Positions 47,669 to 56,285 of a stretch of 64,000 bases of DNA are shown here, one piece after another. This DNA comes from PVC group bacterium (GTDB lineage: Bacteria; Verrucomicrobiota; Kiritimatiellia; CAIKKV01; CAITUY01), in contig CAMBRF010000001.1 in NCBI GenBank assembly GCA_945870225.1, forward strand, positions 248,001-312,000, read 5' to 3'. Each line of letters starts with the position of its first letter. The first letter of the stretch is position 1. The notes under the pieces were generated by a model that saw only the letters and a list, made by a program, of their open reading frames with translations, did not search any database and was not told the DNA's origin. The position numbers and the translations under genes were made by a program.

Positions 47669-47747
47669 TGGCCTGTGCAGAGCCGCTTGCCAATTGTCGC
47701 CCACCCGCAAAGGCCAGACGGTGTCAGTCTTTTCTGTGACCAAGGCA

Positions 47748-47772
47748 ATTCGGCAGACACTGCCTGCCGAAT
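47748..47772. repeat. 25-bp palindrome, copy 1
   Basis: The arms ATTCGGCAG (47748-47756) and CTGCCGAAT (47764-47772) are perfect inverted repeats around a 7-nt centre. It shares its length and a GCAGAC...CTGC core with the palindrome at 47861-47885. It could be an operator, a recombination site or a transcript hairpin. Confidence 0.8.
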
Positions 47773-47860
47773 GCGCGCAAACAAATTGCTCGACACTGTA
47801 GGGCAAATTCATCGAATCATCAAAACGAGCAGCACCGTCGCTCGAATCCAGCCATCGCAT

Positions 47861-47885
47861 ATTTTGCAGACGTTGTCTGCAAAAT
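47861..47885. repeat. 25-bp palindrome, copy 2
   Basis: The arms ATTTTGCAGAC (47861-47871) and GTCTGCAAAAT (47875-47885) form a perfect 11-bp stem with a 3-nt loop. No T-tract follows, so a simple intrinsic terminator is unlikely. The left edge is 113 bp from that of copy 1. Confidence 0.85.
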
Positions 47886-47944
47886 CTGACGCAACTGCTT
47901 GTGTACGCCCGGCATGGGTGTGTTGAAATGACATGTGCATCGTT

Positions 47945-47984
47945 CAGAAATGACTCAGTTCAGAAATGACTCAGAAATGACTCA
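47945..47984. repeat. Three 13-bp direct repeats (CAGAAATGACTCA)
   Basis: Exact copies lie at 47945-47957, 47961-47973 and 47972-47984, the last two sharing two bases. The array ends directly at the TTGACA box of the likely cassette promoter. A regulator-binding array is the simplest reading. Confidence 0.9.
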
Positions 47985-48016
47985 TTGACACCAGACGGTA
48001 TCGCGTCCAGTATAGC
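47985..48016 (+). promoter_or_regulatory. Likely promoter of the Xre-led defence cassette
   Basis: A perfect TTGACA (47985-47990) abuts the direct repeats. The -10 is less clear: CAGTAT (48008-48013) at 17 nt spacing, or TATAGC (48011-48016) at 20 nt. The ATG of the Xre gene is at 48047. Confidence 0.45.
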
Positions 48017-48046
48017 GAATCAAATAAACGAGCTGTCGAGATTGCC

Positions 48047-48292
48047 ATGCCTATATCCGAACAGAACCCGGACGTGCCGACCTTGGTGAAAACCCTCCGG
48101 ACGCGTTTTGGAATGACTCAGGAGCAGTTTGCCAAGGAGGTTGGTGTCACGTTCAGCACCATCAACCAATGGGAAAACGGACGGCGGCAGCCGCAGCCTT
48201 TTCTCCTGAAACACCTCCTCGACCTTGATCGAAGCCTAATGGCGCATCAGAAGCCTGCGCGGGCGCCAAAGCTCCATCGGGGGTCCGCGTGA
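48047..48292 (+). CDS. Xre-family helix-turn-helix regulator
   Basis: An 81-aa DNA-binding protein made of one Cro/C1-type HTH (about residues 12-60, with MTQEQFAKEVGVTFSTINQW as turn and recognition helices) and a short basic tail. It overlaps the helicase gene by 4 nt (GTGA) and is the first gene of the cassette, preceded by three direct repeats and a TTGACA box. It is probably an autoregulator or a timing regulator like the C proteins of restriction-modification loci. Pairing with a toxin as an antitoxin is an alternative, but no HigB-type toxin is adjacent. Confidence 0.9.
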   Translation: MPISEQNPDVPTLVKTLRTRFGMTQEQFAKEVGVTFSTINQWENGRRQPQPFLLKHLLDLDRSLMAHQKPARAPKLHRGSA

Positions 48293-51200
48293 GCACGAAG
48301 TTCTTCACGAACGATCAGGCGAATACCCTGCTGAATAAGTTCGCGGGGATCTTCGCACATAACCCGGATATCGAGTCCTTCGATGCGTTGGTCGGATATC
48401 TGCGCGCGTCCGGCTACTTTGCCCTACGCCCCCATCTCGATCGTGTGCCGAAGATCCGAATCCTCGTCGGGATTGATGTCGATGGACTGCTGGCCCGTCA
48501 GCACCGCAAGGGCCTGCTTCACTTGGCCGACGCAGACAAGACATTGGCTGAAGTTCGCGGCGCCCTCCGGCAAGACATCCAGACGGCTCCCTATCAGAAA
48601 GACGTTGAAGCCGGCATTCTGCAGTTCGTGCGGGATGTCGCCTCACGCCGTATCGAAATTCGTGCGCACCCTACGAAGAGACTCCACGCCAAGGTCTACA
48701 TCTTTCGCCCAAAGGGTTTCTGTGAACACAAGCCGGGGGCCGTCATCACCGGGTCTTCCAACCTCACGGCGGCCGGACTGGGCACGGAGGACGGGACCCG
48801 GAACTACGAGTTCAATGTCCTTCTGCATGACTACCCCGATGTGCAGTTCGCCACGGACGAATTTGAGAAGCTATGGGCTGAAGGCGTCGAAGTGTTGCCA
48901 CAGGCGGTGACCGGTATCGTGAAGGAAAGCTATTTGCGGGACGATTTGACCCCATTCGAGCTCTACATCAAGTTCCTGATCGAATTCTTCGGTCCGGCCA
49001 TTGAGTATGACCCTAACGCTGAGTCGGACCTTCCAAAAAACATCAAGCGCCTGGCTTACCAGAGCGATGCCGTGACGGATGGTTGGATGAAACTCCAAAA
49101 GCACGGCGGGTTCTTCCTGGCCGACGTCGTGGGGTTGGGCAAGACCATTGTTGCCGCTCGCATCGCCAAGAAGTTCTATTACCACAACGGATTCCCGACC
49201 CACCGGTCCCGTATCCTGGTCATCACCCCCCCCGCCATTCGCGAGAACTGGGAGGACGCCCTCGACCAATTCGGGTTGGACGACTGCGCCAAGGTGCTGA
49301 ACAACGGCAGTCTGCACAAGGTGCGCGATCCGGAAAAGTACGACCTCGTCATAGTGGATGAAGCCCATAAATTCCGTAACGACACTGCCGGCGGCTACGA
49401 TTTTCTCCAGAAACTCTGCAAGACCCCAACCAAACGCCGTCTTCCTGACGGATCGTTTGCCCCAAAGCGCGTCATTTTGGTTTCGGCAACGCCCCTTAAC
49501 AACCGGCCGGAGGATATCCGGAATCTCGTGCTCCTGTTCCAGGACGGCAAGGACAGCAGCATCATCGGCAATCTTCAGCATTTCTTTGCCCAGCGGATCA
49601 AGGAATACGCCGCCGCCAAGAAACTTGCCGACCCTCGCGAAGCCAAACGGGCCGTCGCGGGAATCTATGGAGCCATTCGGGAGAAAGTCGTCCAACCACT
49701 CACCGTGCGTCGCACCCGTACTGACCTCGTCAAAGATCACCGTTACAAGGCGGACCTCGATGGCCAGGGCATCACGTTCCCTCACGTCGAGAAACCACGC
49801 CCCATCTTCTACCGTCTCGACGATGAATTGGACGCGCTCTATGACCGCACCATCCGTCTGTTGGCAGGCCCCAATGGGGAGGGCCTGACCTACAACCGGT
49901 ATCGCGCCATAGCCTACCTCCGGCCCGAGTTGAAATCGCGGTATCAGAACGCGGACCTGATCTCAGCCCAATTGGCGTTCATCATGAAGACGCTGCTCGT
50001 CAAACGTATTGACAGCAGTTTCCGTGCATTTACCATCAGTCTCCGCAACTTCCGTAACGCCAACGAGGCCATGCGCCGCATGTTTGAACGCGGCGCGGTC
50101 TACATTGCCCCCAACCTGAATGTTTCGGACTTCATTCTTGAAGATCGCGAGGATGAACTCATCGCGGCCATTGAGGCCGCCAGCGAGACTGACCCAACGA
50201 TTCAGGTATGCAAACCGTCTGATTTCCTCGAGGGGTTCAGCGAAGGCATCGAACACGACGCGGCCATTCTGGAGGATCTCGTGATCGCATGGGAAGCAGT
50301 CAAGCGCGACCCGAAACTGGACGAGTTCCTCGTCCGCCTGCGAGGCGAGTTGCTGGACCCCGCTGTGAACGAAACCGGCAAACTGGTTGTCTTCTCCGAG
50401 GCGCGGGACACCACCGAGTATCTGGCCAAGGAGCTGAACAATCGTGGTCACGGCCCTGTCCTTATCGTGGATTCCCACACGCGTAAGGCTCGCATGCCTG
50501 ATGTGCGCGCCAATTTTGACGCCAACGTGCCAACCTTGGAACGTAAGAATGACTTCCATATCCTGCTATCCACCGAGGTGCTCGCCGAGGGGGTAAACCT
50601 CCACCGCGCCCATGTGATCGTAAACTACGATACCCCGTGGAATTCCACCCGCCTGATGCAACGAATCGGCCGTGTGAACCGTATCGGTTCCACCGCCAAG
50701 GCCATCCACATCTTCAATTTCTATCCCACCGCCCAGGTGGATTCCGATATCGACCTGAAACGTAAGGCGTTCCTCAAACTACAGGCCTTCCACTCCGCGC
50801 TCGGTGAGGACAGCCAGATTTACTCGCCGGACGAAGACGTAAATTCCTTTGGCCTTTTCGACAAGGAAATCGAAGAGGAGCGGGACGAACGGCTCGCCTT
50901 CCTGAGCGAACTCCGGGATTTCAAGGATCAAGCCCCGGATGAGTTTCGACGCATTCGTAGCCTGCCGCTTCGCGCCCGGTGTGGCCGCCAGGCGCTGGCG
51001 GCCGCCGGCCATTCGATGATCTTTATTCGTAACGACCGCCGCGATGCCTTCTATGGAATCAATGGCCAGGTTGAGGAGATGAGCTTCGTCGAGATGGCGC
51101 GCGGGTTCCGTGCCGAACCCGCCGAGCGGCCGGTTCCACTGCATGATGCCCACCATAATCACGTCCTTACCGCACTGGAGGATTTTCAGACCAAACAGGA

Positions 51201-51750
51201 GGCCGATGCGGTGCGGGAACGGGCCGTAGACCACACCCTTGGGCCCAACGAACAGAAGGCGATCCGCCTTCTCGCCGCGGCGCAATCCATGCCGAACGTC
51301 TCGTCCGAGGAACGTGCACTGTTCTTGGCGGCTCAACACGCCGTCAGACTCGCCCGATTCCAGGAATTGCCCAGGAAGATCAACGCCTTGCAGCGTGCCG
51401 TGGTGAAAACCCCGGTCACAACCGCCGTCTACCTCGACAAACTGGCCGAGATCGTCCGATCCTATCCACTGCTTAAGGAGGAGGCCCCGCTGCCTCGCTT
51501 GGTGCAGCATGATCTTCCCTTTGGTTTTACCCCCGACATTATCCTGTCGGAGTCATTCTCCGCATCTGCCAAAGGGGACACAGGGTTACCCCTGAGGGCC
51601 ATCACTGCCGCCTTCATGGTGAAGAGTGCAACGCCCCCGATTGCCCCCGCGGAAAACGCTGCGTTTCTCGGTTGCCTGGAGGGCAAGATCAAGTTCGGAC
51701 CCGGCTGGCAGGATCCACTGCCTCCCGAGGACTGGGAGGCTCTGAGATGA
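48289..51750 (+). CDS. PLD-nuclease-like domain fused to SNF2-type helicase
   Basis: A 1153-aa protein. The N-terminal phospholipase-D-like domain (about 1-200) has H133-A-K135 followed by VITGSSNLTAAGL and a later NYEFN. This is one HKD-type site with the usual Asp absent, as in other helicase-linked PLD domains. The ATPase core has Walker A VVGLGKT (280-286), DEAH at 357-360, VSATPLNNRPEDI, and C-terminal motifs STEVLAEGVNLHRA and QRIGRVNRIGS. Such proteins translocate on duplex DNA, so cutting plus translocation is the likely activity. Start and stop overlap the Xre and PIN genes by 4 nt each, so the products are probably made together. Confidence 0.9.
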   Translation: MSTKFFTNDQANTLLNKFAGIFAHNPDIESFDALVGYLRASGYFALRPHLDRVPKIRILVGIDVDGLLARQHRKGLLHLADADKTLAEVRGALRQDIQTAPYQKDVEAGILQFVRDVASRRIEIRAHPTKRLHAKVYIFRPKGFCEHKPGAVITGSSNLTAAGLGTEDGTRNYEFNVLLHDYPDVQFATDEFEKLWAEGVEVLPQAVTGIVKESYLRDDLTPFELYIKFLIEFFGPAIEYDPNAESDLPKNIKRLAYQSDAVTDGWMKLQKHGGFFLADVVGLGKTIVAARIAKKFYYHNGFPTHRSRILVITPPAIRENWEDALDQFGLDDCAKVLNNGSLHKVRDPEKYDLVIVDEAHKFRNDTAGGYDFLQKLCKTPTKRRLPDGSFAPKRVILVSATPLNNRPEDIRNLVLLFQDGKDSSIIGNLQHFFAQRIKEYAAAKKLADPREAKRAVAGIYGAIREKVVQPLTVRRTRTDLVKDHRYKADLDGQGITFPHVEKPRPIFYRLDDELDALYDRTIRLLAGPNGEGLTYNRYRAIAYLRPELKSRYQNADLISAQLAFIMKTLLVKRIDSSFRAFTISLRNFRNANEAMRRMFERGAVYIAPNLNVSDFILEDREDELIAAIEAASETDPTIQVCKPSDFLEGFSEGIEHDAAILEDLVIAWEAVKRDPKLDEFLVRLRGELLDPAVNETGKLVVFSEARDTTEYLAKELNNRGHGPVLIVDSHTRKARMPDVRANFDANVPTLERKNDFHILLSTEVLAEGVNLHRAHVIVNYDTPWNSTRLMQRIGRVNRIGSTAKAIHIFNFYPTAQVDSDIDLKRKAFLKLQAFHSALGEDSQIYSPDEDVNSFGLFDKEIEEERDERLAFLSELRDFKDQAPDEFRRIRSLPLRARCGRQALAAAGHSMIFIRNDRRDAFYGINGQVEEMSFVEMARGFRAEPAERPVPLHDAHHNHVLTALEDFQTKQEADAVRERAVDHTLGPNEQKAIRLLAAAQSMPNVSSEERALFLAAQHAVRLARFQELPRKINALQRAVVKTPVTTAVYLDKLAEIVRSYPLLKEEAPLPRLVQHDLPFGFTPDIILSESFSASAKGDTGLPLRAITAAFMVKSATPPIAPAENAAFLGCLEGKIKFGPGWQDPLPPEDWEALR

Positions 51751-52154
51751 CTTACCTCCTGGATACCTGCACTTGGTTGCGCGCGATCGGCGCCATAAAC
51801 GAACTCAATGCAGCCTCACTGGCCGTTCTGCGTGACCCGGCCAATGCCCCTTTCGCGCTCTCCTCGATCAGCGTGTGGGAGGTTTGCACCAAGTTCCGCA
51901 AGAAACCACAACAGTTATCTCTGGCTCTGCCCCTCGATCCCTGGTTGGCCCTGGCTTTGCAACCTGGCTTCATCCGCGTGATACCAATCGATGCCAATCT
52001 CGCGCGTGGTTCCAACGACCTGCCGGGCGTGTTTCATGAAGATCCCGCCGACCGCCTAATCGTCGCCACGGCAAGACGCGATAATCTCATCTTGTTGACC
52101 AGTGACGACAAGATCCTCAATTACCCACACGTACAAGGGCTCGATACCCGGTGA
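51747..52154 (+). CDS. PIN-domain ribonuclease (VapC-like)
   Basis: A 135-aa PIN protein. The acidic metal-binding residues are visible in YLLDTCTWL (D), SISVWEVC (E), EDPADRLIVATA (D) and TSDDKIL (D), the order typical of VapC-type toxins that cut RNA. No antitoxin gene precedes it. Instead its ATG overlaps the helicase stop (ATGA) and its stop overlaps the methyltransferase GTG (GTGA). This fixed place inside the cassette suggests an effector or accessory nuclease of the system and not a free toxin-antitoxin pair; that is inference. The longer open frame upstream (from 51672) lies inside the helicase gene. Confidence 0.88.
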   Translation: MTYLLDTCTWLRAIGAINELNAASLAVLRDPANAPFALSSISVWEVCTKFRKKPQQLSLALPLDPWLALALQPGFIRVIPIDANLARGSNDLPGVFHEDPADRLIVATARRDNLILLTSDDKILNYPHVQGLDTR

Positions 52155-55100
52155 ACCCAATCTTTCTCCAAACCCAACTCCAGTTACCTTACCGTCGCGA
52201 GATGTGGCAAACGCTTCTGCCGCAGATCCTCCCTGGTGTCGAACTGTTCCGCCAACCGGCTGACAGCCCTCTTACTAACGAAGCCCAACGCGCCATCTCC
52301 TCCGGGCTGCGTCAGATCGGCCGTGCCGTCATACGGGACGAGCGGGGGGGGGAACGGATCGTGGCGGTGTTTGAAGCGGACGTTGCCCCGCACGTAAACC
52401 TGCTTCGTAACCGCATTGCCCTCCGTCAGCTCGTGGCCCGGTGCATTGACGAGGTCAGCGCTCACGCCGTACTGGCCTTCTTTGTTCAGCCCGGCGTCCC
52501 CGCCTACCGGCTGACCTATGCCGCTCGTGAGAGCGTTCTCGGGGCGGATCTCAAGGTCGAAACGCGCGAGACCGCGACCAAGCGCTACACCTATGTGCTT
52601 GGCCCGGGCGAAACGCGCCGCACCGCCGCCCAACGCCTCGCCGGCTTGGCGGAGAACCGGGACAAGGCCAAGTGGAAGGACATCACCGATGCCTTCTCTG
52701 TGGAGAAACTGAACGATGAGTTCTTCAAGACCTACAAACAGCACTATCAGGCCTTCTGTAAACACCTGCTCGACTCCGACGCGCCAACATCCGTGTTCCA
52801 CCTTAAACTGCGCGGCCTCAAGGACAAGGAACTCGACAGAGCACTCAAACCCGTTCGGGATTTCATCAAGCGTTTACTGGGTCGTCTTGTGTTCCTTCAC
52901 TTTCTCCAAAAGAAGAGATGGCTCGGCTGTCCTGCCGACCGTACCGACTGGACTTTGGGAGACCCCGACTTCATTCAGACGTGGTTTGCCAAGCGGTCGG
53001 GTAGTGGATCCTTCTATCGGGATTTCCTCGTACCGCTGTTCTACGACGCGCTCAACAACAATGACCGCCGACAGAGTGTTTTCGCCCCCACGGGCACGCG
53101 TGTACCCTACCTGAACGGTGGCCTATTCGAGCGCGAACTGGTTCCTGAATCCGGCCACAAACCGCTGGAAGTGGAGAAGCTGGACCTGCCCGACCCCCTT
53201 TTCGCCGGTCTCCTCGATTTCCTGGGTCAGTACAACTTCACCATCGACGAGAACGACCCGGACGATCATGAGATCGGCATTGACCCCGAGATGCTGGGGC
53301 ACGTCTTTGAAAACCTCCTGGAGGACAACAAGGACAAGGGCGCCTATTACACACCCAAAGCCATCGTCCAGTACATGTGCCAGCAGAGCCTGATTCACTA
53401 CCTCCACAGTCATTTCCCTGACGACCCCGCCGCCCCGGCGGAAATCGAGCGCTTAATCCGCTTCAAGAATCCCATTGACCCGAAGGCCGCTAGGAACTGG
53501 CTCACGCTCCACGCCCACCGGCTGGAGCAATTGTTGGATGATGTCAAGGTCTGCGACCCTGCCATCGGTTCAGGCGCCTTTCCCATCGGTCTGCTGCAGG
53601 AGATCTATTGGACCAAGTTGACCCTGCATCCGGGCATGAACCGGGCCAAGGCGAAGCGCGACATCATCCAGAAGTCCATCTACGGAGTGGACATTGACGC
53701 TGGCGCCGTCGAAATAGCCCGCCTTCGGTGCTGGCTGGCCCTGATTGTGGAGGAGGAGCAACCCCGCCCGCTCCCGAACCTCGATTTCAAGATCATGCAG
53801 GGCGATTCCCTGCTGGAGAGTTTCGAGGGCATCCCTCTGGATCAGTTGATGCCGTCTGTCCGTCCTCTTTACGAACAGGCGGTGAAACAGAAGGAACTCG
53901 ATCTTGGATCGGTTGTGCGTGAGAAACTGCAACTCGAGTTGACCGAAGAGGACCGGCAGCGGTTTGCCAAACTGCTTAGTGATTATTTCCCATGCGAGGA
54001 TCCCGCCGAGAAGAACCGGCTACATGCGGAGATTGACACCTTTGTTCTCAAACATCTGGACTTCAATGTGGATCAGTTCCTCCGCCGGGAGGAGGCTGAA
54101 CTCACGAGACTTCGTAAGAGTACTGACGAAGAATGGAAGAAGGCGAAAGGTTACAAGCCTACCGCAAGAGAGGCCCGCCGTATCAAGACTCTCGAAACCG
54201 ATATCCGCGCGAACCGTGCCCGGAAAGCAAAACTCCATGACTTGGCGGAAATTCCTGAGCGGCCCTACTTCCTCTGGCACCTCTTCTTCCAGAATGCCTT
54301 CAGATGTGGCGGCTTCGATATTGTCATCGGCAACCCGCCATATGGCCGGATTCTGAAGCGAGAGCACGAGTTCTTTGTCGCAGAACGCTATCCCGCATTC
54401 TCCTCTACGCGAGATGTCTTTGTCGCATTCGTTGAGCGGGCGATTGATCTGGCGAAATCTGCGGGTTGTATCACCTTTATCATTCCCACGGCGTGGCTGG
54501 GGGGCGCGGGTTACTCTCGCTTCCGCATAGAACTCAGCACACTTGCCGTGCAAGAGATCGTCGTTCTTCCATTCGATATCTTCAAAGAAGTATACGTGGA
54601 CACGCTCATTCTTCGCGTCATGAAGAGTCCTGCATCTACCTCTCACGAAGTCCGCACGTATTCCTTCCCGAAGCGTGCCAAGGTCTCAGAGATTTCGATC
54701 TCTCAATGGGACCGCATTTCTTTGGAGCGGTGGCGCCAGAATCCTGAGACGAAGTTCATTCTCTCTGGAGCAATGGTTGGGTTGAGCGAGCGACTTCGCG
54801 CCGATTGCCCAAGGAAGATGAAGGACTTGGTCGAGATGAAGCGTGGCGTGCTGTTCGATAGGTCCCTTCTAACAGACAGCAAGTCTGGGGAGAACTCCCA
54901 TCCCTATTTTGAAGGCGACGTCTACCGGTACCGAGTGAACTACTCCGCACCCCATTGGGTGGAGTACGGACCAGCGATGCGTGAATACCCGAAGGAGTTC
55001 CGCTGGTTCAAGGACCGCCGAATACTGCTTCGACGCCTCGTTAACCGCCAACAGCGGCTTATGGCAACGCTAGTCGACGAAACATTCATCACGAACAAGA

Positions 55101-56215
55101 ATCTCTACAGTCTCCTAGCCAAGCCGGGAGCAGTGGATCTGAAGGTGACGCTTGCTCTTCTCAACAGCAAGTTGGCTTCGCGACTTTACATTGAACAGGT
55201 CAGTCAGGCGACGAAGGACGATTTCCCGCAAGTCACCATTGCTGAGGTCCTCGAACTCCCGGTTCCTGCGGTAATCACACCCGAGGACGAGCGCGTGCTA
55301 TCTGAACTTGTGGACAGGATGATTGCTGCTGAACACGAGGGGAACAAGGCTGAATCAGTGGCTCTAGATCGTCAAATTGACGAAATCGTTTTCCGACTGT
55401 ACGGGCTTTTGCCGGAAGAGGGCGTCCTACTCGATTTGGGGCCCCTGGACCGGCCGGCGGCTCTGGATATCCGGACGAATCTCTTTGCCCGTGTCCTGCC
55501 ATCACTTGCCGTCGCCGCGCCATACTTCTCCATGGAAACCGTCGTGGGCCGAATGGCCGAGCTTCAAATCACGACCACCGAGGCTTCGCTGCAGAGTTAC
55601 ATGAGCGAGGCCATGAAGAAGGGGATCGTGCATGATGCCGGCCGAGGCTGGTACTCGCGACTTGTGACGCCTGTCACCCTGGACCCGAAACCGGTCAAAG
55701 CGGTTATCTCACGGATCGAGAAGGCGTTCCCCCTCTTGGAGTTCTCCTGCTGGTCCACGGAACAGGTGAATCCCTATATGCACCATCTGCTCGTCAAGTT
55801 CGTGACGTTCGTCTATGCCGACCGCGACCTGATGCCATCGTTGTTCGATGCCATGCAGGGGTGGAAAGGCTATCGGGTTTATCTGGACCCCAAGGCTGCG
55901 GATGCCAGGAGTTTCCGCTTGGAAGATAACACCATCGTTATTCGGCCGGACTTGGCCCAGGCGCCAGAGTCTCATCATCACATGGCGCCAGCCGAAAGAC
56001 TCCTCGTGGATCTCGCGGTTGAGGCGGAGACGCTTCCATTCCTTGGTCGCGGGGAGGCACAGGACATGGCATGCCGCCTCGTTACGACCGGACGGGTGGC
56101 CATGAACACACTGCTCCGGTATGCCCAGCGCCGCCGTGTAGAACCTACGGCAATATTCGGAGAAAAGTGGTCAACCAATGTCACAAATCAGGAAAATGTG
56201 ACATTGGTTGATTGA
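52151..56215 (+). CDS. Eco57I-type DNA N6-adenine methyltransferase (type IIG/PglX-like)
   Basis: A 1354-aa protein. An N-terminal region of about 380 residues has no clear motif. The methyltransferase core has the block DKGAYYTPKAIVQY, SAM-binding motif I VCDPAIGSGAFPIG (467-480) and catalytic NPPY at 728-731, a long insertion between them being typical of Eco57I-like enzymes. The C-terminal half (after about 900) has the TaqI-like target-recognition look. The start is GTG 52151, overlapping the PIN gene. It should methylate adenine in a specific site and so mark self DNA while the helicase-nuclease attacks unmarked DNA. A nuclease domain inside it is not evident. Confidence 0.9.
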   Translation: MNPIFLQTQLQLPYRREMWQTLLPQILPGVELFRQPADSPLTNEAQRAISSGLRQIGRAVIRDERGGERIVAVFEADVAPHVNLLRNRIALRQLVARCIDEVSAHAVLAFFVQPGVPAYRLTYAARESVLGADLKVETRETATKRYTYVLGPGETRRTAAQRLAGLAENRDKAKWKDITDAFSVEKLNDEFFKTYKQHYQAFCKHLLDSDAPTSVFHLKLRGLKDKELDRALKPVRDFIKRLLGRLVFLHFLQKKRWLGCPADRTDWTLGDPDFIQTWFAKRSGSGSFYRDFLVPLFYDALNNNDRRQSVFAPTGTRVPYLNGGLFERELVPESGHKPLEVEKLDLPDPLFAGLLDFLGQYNFTIDENDPDDHEIGIDPEMLGHVFENLLEDNKDKGAYYTPKAIVQYMCQQSLIHYLHSHFPDDPAAPAEIERLIRFKNPIDPKAARNWLTLHAHRLEQLLDDVKVCDPAIGSGAFPIGLLQEIYWTKLTLHPGMNRAKAKRDIIQKSIYGVDIDAGAVEIARLRCWLALIVEEEQPRPLPNLDFKIMQGDSLLESFEGIPLDQLMPSVRPLYEQAVKQKELDLGSVVREKLQLELTEEDRQRFAKLLSDYFPCEDPAEKNRLHAEIDTFVLKHLDFNVDQFLRREEAELTRLRKSTDEEWKKAKGYKPTAREARRIKTLETDIRANRARKAKLHDLAEIPERPYFLWHLFFQNAFRCGGFDIVIGNPPYGRILKREHEFFVAERYPAFSSTRDVFVAFVERAIDLAKSAGCITFIIPTAWLGGAGYSRFRIELSTLAVQEIVVLPFDIFKEVYVDTLILRVMKSPASTSHEVRTYSFPKRAKVSEISISQWDRISLERWRQNPETKFILSGAMVGLSERLRADCPRKMKDLVEMKRGVLFDRSLLTDSKSGENSHPYFEGDVYRYRVNYSAPHWVEYGPAMREYPKEFRWFKDRRILLRRLVNRQQRLMATLVDETFITNKNLYSLLAKPGAVDLKVTLALLNSKLASRLYIEQVSQATKDDFPQVTIAEVLELPVPAVITPEDERVLSELVDRMIAAEHEGNKAESVALDRQIDEIVFRLYGLLPEEGVLLDLGPLDRPAALDIRTNLFARVLPSLAVAAPYFSMETVVGRMAELQITTTEASLQSYMSEAMKKGIVHDAGRGWYSRLVTPVTLDPKPVKAVISRIEKAFPLLEFSCWSTEQVNPYMHHLLVKFVTFVYADRDLMPSLFDAMQGWKGYRVYLDPKAADARSFRLEDNTIVIRPDLAQAPESHHHMAPAERLLVDLAVEAETLPFLGRGEAQDMACRLVTTGRVAMNTLLRYAQRRRVEPTAIFGEKWSTNVTNQENVTLVD
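56171..56211. repeat. 15-bp perfect inverted repeat over the methyltransferase 3' end
   Basis: The arms 56171-56185 (TCAACCAATGTCACA) and 56197-56211 are perfectly complementary around an 11-nt loop and end 2 nt before the TGA stop. It may form a transcript hairpin between the methyltransferase and AbiEii genes or be a dyad operator. No clear T-tract follows. Confidence 0.9.
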
Positions 56216-56285
56216 TTGCAGGTCTCGTTTATTCCCTCTAGCTGTAATCGTAAGTTACTGTTGATAAGCATTTTGAGTTACCGTA

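Larger units (their letters stand above)
47669..48046. other. Non-coding regulatory region rich in palindromes and repeats
   Basis: This 378-nt gap separates the primase-helicase gene from the Xre-led cassette. It holds two 25-bp palindromes, three 13-bp direct repeats and a TTGACA box, listed separately. No protein-like open frame was found. Confidence 0.7.

Noticed and set aside
47861-47885. Intrinsic terminator for the primase-helicase gene
   Set aside because: The stem is strong but no run of T follows on either strand, and a matching palindrome lies upstream, so a binding or recombination site is more likely.
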